Positions 47,001 through 53,000 of a DNA stretch of 64,000 nucleotides are shown here, piece after piece (within the stretch, counting starts at the first letter, position 1; each line of letters begins with the position of its first letter). The DNA comes from Strongylocentrotus droebachiensis (Eukaryota > Echinodermata > Echinoidea > Camarodonta > Strongylocentrotidae), in NCBI GenBank assembly GCA_035222895.1, contig JAVYIG010000034.1:558001-622000 (forward strand). The letters are read 5' to 3'. Under the pieces are notes generated by a model. It was not told the DNA's origin, searched no databases, and saw only the letters and a program-made list of their open reading frames with translations. The position numbers and the translations under genes are program-made.

Positions 47001-50000
47001 ACCTACAGACAATCTGTTTTTTTTTCTTTCTTACTAGTAATTTTTTTGCCAAAGAAATTATATCACAAAAAGGAATTGAAAATATTTATATTTCTATAAT
47101 GCAATCATTACAATGTCACTCATAGCATCATTAGTATACTTTTGTTTAGACAAAAATGTTAAGACACTCTATATTTATTTTCAGGATTCACACAAAAATC
47201 GGCAATCAAAAAATCTATCACGAAAACACACACACACAAAAAAAATTCCAGATTTTGTGTGTGCGCGATGTAGACCATGTATTTTGTTCAATTTACAATA
47301 ACTGGTGTGAACAAACGGACGGATAAGAAAGTTAATTAAGTAATGCATTCTGTTCCAAATCTCTGCTAGTGGTTATAAACATGAAAGTTAATTTGAAAGT
47401 TGCATGTAATTACTACATTTCTTTTAATACACCAAGAACATCCAAGATCGTGTTATTTTAATTGTGAAACAAAAATTTGTGGACAATATATTTTCAACAT
47501 GCAAGCACTGACCTGTTAAAGAACCAGCAACTCAACAATGTTGAAAGGGAATAAGAATAAGAATAAAATGAACGAAACAATAATTTGGACACTGCGATTA
47601 TATTTTGATGCTTTGTGTATCATGAAGATAATATGTAGACCCTATTGCAAATGCTTGTCATTATTTAATTTTTAATCTTTTAATTTTCTCCCGTTTTCAA
47701 AATCTTTGTGTCTAGTTGACAAGATTTCTTGCACAGTTCCAGTTCTTCACGTGCCCAGCAGAGGTAAGCTTGTGTAATTGTGTGTCTCAGTGTGGTGGCA
47801 GGGGATGTAAATTTTACTTCCCCATTTCTTCACCTCAATTTGTTAAATCTGAGATGCATAGTCCTACGTGTTATCAGTGTCTGTGACATTGTGTAATATT
47901 GAAACCCTGGACAAAATCTTTGAGTGACTTTTTATGCAAATCTCAATTTGAGCAAATATTGTACAGTGTAATGGTTGATAGGAGACATAGTTTATTACTT
48001 CTGGTATGTCACTCAAAGTCCTCAACCTTATTGTATAGAATGCCCCGTGTGTTACCTTCTCTCTACGATATCTACAATTCCATTTTTTCCTGCTAACTGG
48101 AATAATAGCCCTACAGGGTCAGACTCGTTCGTTCGTGCAAAGAATATCAGGGAGTACATCATCTAGATAGGAAGATCCTTATTGAGCCAACAGATCGTCT
48201 CATCATCGAGCTCACGAAGTCCGGAAGCGCCGTGGGGGGATTTGTAGATCGGACAATCATCAATGACATGATCCATAGTTTGGATCTCTCCACAGGCGCA
48301 GTTTGGTGATGATTCAGCTCCAATTTTATGTAGGAAATATTGTGTGCGGCCAACTCCAGTTCTGATACGGTTTAGGTTGACCCAGGCTTTTCTTGGGAGG
48401 TCGCTGCCACTTGGTTTTGCACAGGGCTTTGGGATGAACTCCTTCAGGTTGGTAGTGGACGAATTCCACTGGTCTGACCAGCGTTTTGTTATCCAAGTGG
48501 CTAAGGTGGAGGGGGGGTTCTCAGGCCGCAGCTCAGCAGCCTGTGTTGCAAAGTGTCTTCTAGGGAGACGCTGTCCTTCAAAGGCAGAGGGGGCAGGAAC
48601 AAGGCATTTATCTCTGTCATGCTTTTGGGCAAGCTTAGCATACTGCGCATCTCGTCTGAGCTGAGCTGGTGGTATGCCAGATAATATTGGCAGGTTGCTG
48701 ACTGGTGTTGCAGTGAGTGTTCCGCTGATTAGTCTCATAGCATCATTGAGGACAACATCAACCTTGTGTACATGGGTGCTGTGGCTCCATGCAGGTGCAG
48801 CATACTCGGCAGTGGAGAAGGCAAGAGCTAGAGTGGAGGTGCGAAGGGTGGTGAAATTAGCTCCCCATCCGGTCCCTGCAAGCTTCTTTAGGAGAGACAC
48901 TCTGGCTTGGGTCTTTTGAGCTGTGGCTTTGGCATGCTCGTGGAAGGTGAGGCTTCGGTCAAGAGTGACACCTAGGTACTTTGGTGTTGAGACGAAGTTC
49001 AGCCTAGACCCATCTAGTGAGATATTCAGCTCTCGGTTGGCGCATCGGTTAGCCAGGTGGAAGACGGAGGATACAGTCTTTGGTATGCTTATCTTGAGAT
49101 GCCATCTGTTGAAGAACTCGGCTAGCATTTTCAGGTCCTTCTCCAGTGATGTTTCGATTGCTTCGAAGGAGTGGTTGTTGAACCCCAGTGCGGTGTCGTC
49201 TGCGTAGGAATACTGCATGCATTCCCCCTTGGGCATGTCAGAGACATAGATGTTGAAAAGTATCGGAGCGAGGACAGAGCCTTGCGGCACACCATTGCGG
49301 AGTTTCCTCTTCCTACTGCATTCGCCGTTTGATGTTTCGAGGACAAATGACCGGTCTTGTAAAAGCAGCATGATGAATTTCACGATTCTTACATCTGGAA
49401 TGGTCTGCAGGGTCAGACTAAATATCAAGGAAAATTACTATTTTGTCTTCAGCTTCCATTATTCTTGGTACCATTGGGGGCAGCAAACAACCATATAAAT
49501 TGACATGTCCTGTATGCCCAGATAATCAGAGTCTTAAGGAATGCATAGGGAAAGCCCAAAGTATTTTTTTAAATAGGCTACATTCATCATGTTTTGAAAT
49601 CTATTACAAGATTATTTACAAATTATAGTTCTTGATGGAATTTGAGATAAAAGACAACCAATAAAACTTGCCCATGCACAGATGAGTTTATTTGAACGAA
49701 GACATCCCCTTCGAAAACAATATGGTTTGATTGCATTATGATGTTATTTTCCAATAATCCTCTTGTTGTATAATTTTTGCTAGTATGATGACGACAGCAT
49801 GGTGTTTAGAATGGAGTGTGAGCCGAGCTCTACGTATCAAGTCCGAGAGTACATCCTGCCAGGATTCATGCAGGCTCTTCTGGGATATGTAAGTCATTTT
49901 TGCGATTTGTTATTCTTTGTTTCTTTGTTGAAAATGCCTTATCTCTTTCTACTCCACCATACAACACAGAGCTACGTGCACATCCACCATTCACTACACA

Positions 50001-53000
50001 CTTTTTTTTTCAATAGTTTTTTTATTGATTCCAAACAATACAAATCAATCTTAGAAATATGATACAGTTGTTTTTCCTTGACATGAATTCAAAACATTTT
50101 CATTACATAGATTGTACGATTGATGAAAACAATAATGAAATCAATTGTAACATAAAACAAATAACCCCATTCAACCAAACACACTACTACCCCCCCCCCC
50201 CCCCCACCATGCGACACACACACACCACCCGACCACACTTCCACCACACACTGTTCCTAGCCTCCTCAGAGTACCCCAACACACACACAACACGCATGCA
50301 CACCACCAACCCACAATACACTCTTACACAAAGATTGTATGAATACATTTTCATTTAAATTTCACCATAAGAATATTCTTTTGAGGCCGCTGTCCTAGTC
50401 AAGTTTTGCGTTTGATGGAGGTCTCCTGCACTTTTCCACAGATAGTTACTTCAAATTCATAAAAATATATTAAAGAAATGTTAAGTTTGTTATATGTAAA
50501 TCACAATTTGACATGAAAGTATTATTGTTTGCAAATTTTCATTATATTTTATGTGTGTATGTTCAGTTATTGTATTTAGAAAAATGCAGAAATCAAATCA
50601 AATCAAATCAAATCAAACAAACATTCTCTGAGTACATAACACAGTCAATCCTTTATAAACACATCAGGGATGAAAACCAGACAATTGGTCTTCATAGAAA
50701 GTGGTCTTTCTAATCAGGTTTCTGTAAATACTTCCAATCATAAACCGTTCTGGTTTTTACCCATCTTTACACAATATGTCTTCATTTGAATATGTGTGTA
50801 GAAGGTGCAGCCACACATAAAAGCCCCACTGCACTACTTGTAGCTACTTGCGCCCTCTATATAGCAAACAATGCCTAAGCGGTACCCGTCGATCCCCCAT
50901 GATTCCCTTTTTCTATGTTTATTGGGAGCTGATTTGCTCTCAGCCAATCAAATACCAAAATTTCAGTAGCTTGTAACAGTAATTGTAATTTGTTATTGAT
51001 AACGATATTTATGAAACAGGGCCTAGAACGTTGTTCTTGATGTGTATAAACCCCTAAGTTTGTGTTCATTTGTCATGTGTGTAGGGTGGTGTTCATTGGG
51101 AGACAGTAAACCTGATGCCGGCCCAGATCCACGCTCTAGTCATCGCTCTCTTCGCTTCTCTGGTCAGCCCGTTCGGAGGATTCTTTGCCAGCGGGTTCAA
51201 GAGAGCTTTCAAAATCAAGGTGAGATAAATATCCTATAGTATAGGTAGATGTTAATCTACATTTGCCACTCTCCACCCAGGTAAAGTACACAGGTACCCA
51301 GTAGAAATAATTCCTTGAATGCTTGAGGGCCGTACCCTGGTAGCTCTGCTAAAGCCTAGGTATTTATATGTTTGCAAAATTAAGGTGAGATTAACTATCG
51401 TATAGTTGATAATCTATATTTGCCACTCTCCACCCAGGTGAAGTACGTGGGTACCCGGTTGATAGAAATTACTTGATTGCTTGAGGGCCGTACCCTGGTA
51501 GCTCGGCTAAAGCCTAGGTAATAATATGATTGCAGGGCGCTTAGGGAGAACAGTATTTATACTGATGAGGCTACCCAGGGTAAACAAGACATATTGGTAG
51601 TAGTAGTAGTAGCATTATCATAGACATCCATTTAAGTTTATTTACAGACGTCCGAAATTCAAACTTTGCCTTCAGTTTTTAACTTGCCTTTCTTTTGCAG
51701 GGCTTCATTTACTAGTATCAAAATCACTAATATTTGCCCCTCATTGCCTCCCACTCCCCCTTACTATCCATGTATGTACACCAAACCAGACCCATTAAAT
51801 AATATGACAAGATCCTGTATGGTAAACTGCACTCTGCGAGAAAAATAAGATGTTATTCAGGACAAATATCTCATGTGACCACGGCTTCAAATTATCAAAA
51901 GTTTGTTTTTATTTCACCTCTGCAGGATTTTGGAGATGTTTTCCCCGGCCATGGAGGCATCATGGATCGGTTCGACTGCCAGTTCTTAATGGCTTCATTC
52001 CTCTATGTCTACATCCAGACTTTCCTCAAGTAAGTAATAGTCCTCTCACTTTAACTTTAGCTGTTAAAGATACAGTTGAGTGCTGGTCATGCGATTGCAT
52101 TGTGAAACCAAACGGTTTGGAATCGATCAGAAAAGTTTGATCATCTAGCATATAAGTATTGGTGTGTACTGCAAGGTTCTGGAATCATCAAAATTATAAG
52201 AAATTTGGTACAGTCTTGGTAAAGTTACAAGCACTGTATACAAAAAGATGTGTATAGGACTAGGGTTACCTACCTTGATTTCCTTATCTTTCTATGCTCA
52301 TTACTCAGCCAGTATACATTTTCTACCAGAATTGTTTGGCAAATTACATTTATTTGTAATCTGGAACATTCAGTGTAAGTTTCGTTTGATTCTGTGAGAA
52401 TTCATTTTCTTTTTTTACCAGAACTCAAGTTTATCTTTAACTCTTTATATGCCACACAAATAATTTCCATGTGCCTCATTGTATTTATCATGGGATAGAT
52501 TTTAAGATTTTAATTGTGTTCAATGCAAGATTAATCTATACTGGCATTAAAGGGTTAAAGTGGAGCTTATCAAGGCTGAAAATTGATAATTTTACAAAGC
52601 CATCGTGTTCCACAAAACATATTCTTCCATCAATTATTGCTTATTGTTTTGTTCAAATATGCATGTGTGGCAAACAAGCGACCGACCCGTGCGGACAGGT
52701 GAAGAAAGCAATCCAAGTGTTGAAATACCTCAACACTGCATCAGAGATTTTCCTTATATACATCCAGCAGACCGGGTGTAATATTAGGGCACCTCGAGCA
52801 CCTAGGGCTATAAAAAATATCCAATATTATATACCTCTATTTAGAAATCTAGCCATCTGATTGGTTGATTTTAGCCATTCCCGTAAAGAAACGAATGATG
52901 CCAGTAACGGTTAATAGTTCATGAGTGAGATTCCCAAAAGATTCTGGGTAACGGGGAAATTTTGATGAGATCCCCATTGGTTTACGTGTTAAAACTTACT

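Noticed and set aside
48344-49498. Several plus-strand frames of 80-106 codons
   Set aside because: Antisense shadows of the LINE reverse transcriptase.
52471-52860. 129-codon plus-strand frame in intron 12
   Set aside because: No domain; it overlaps the start of a MITE-like repeat and has no splice logic with the neighbouring exons.
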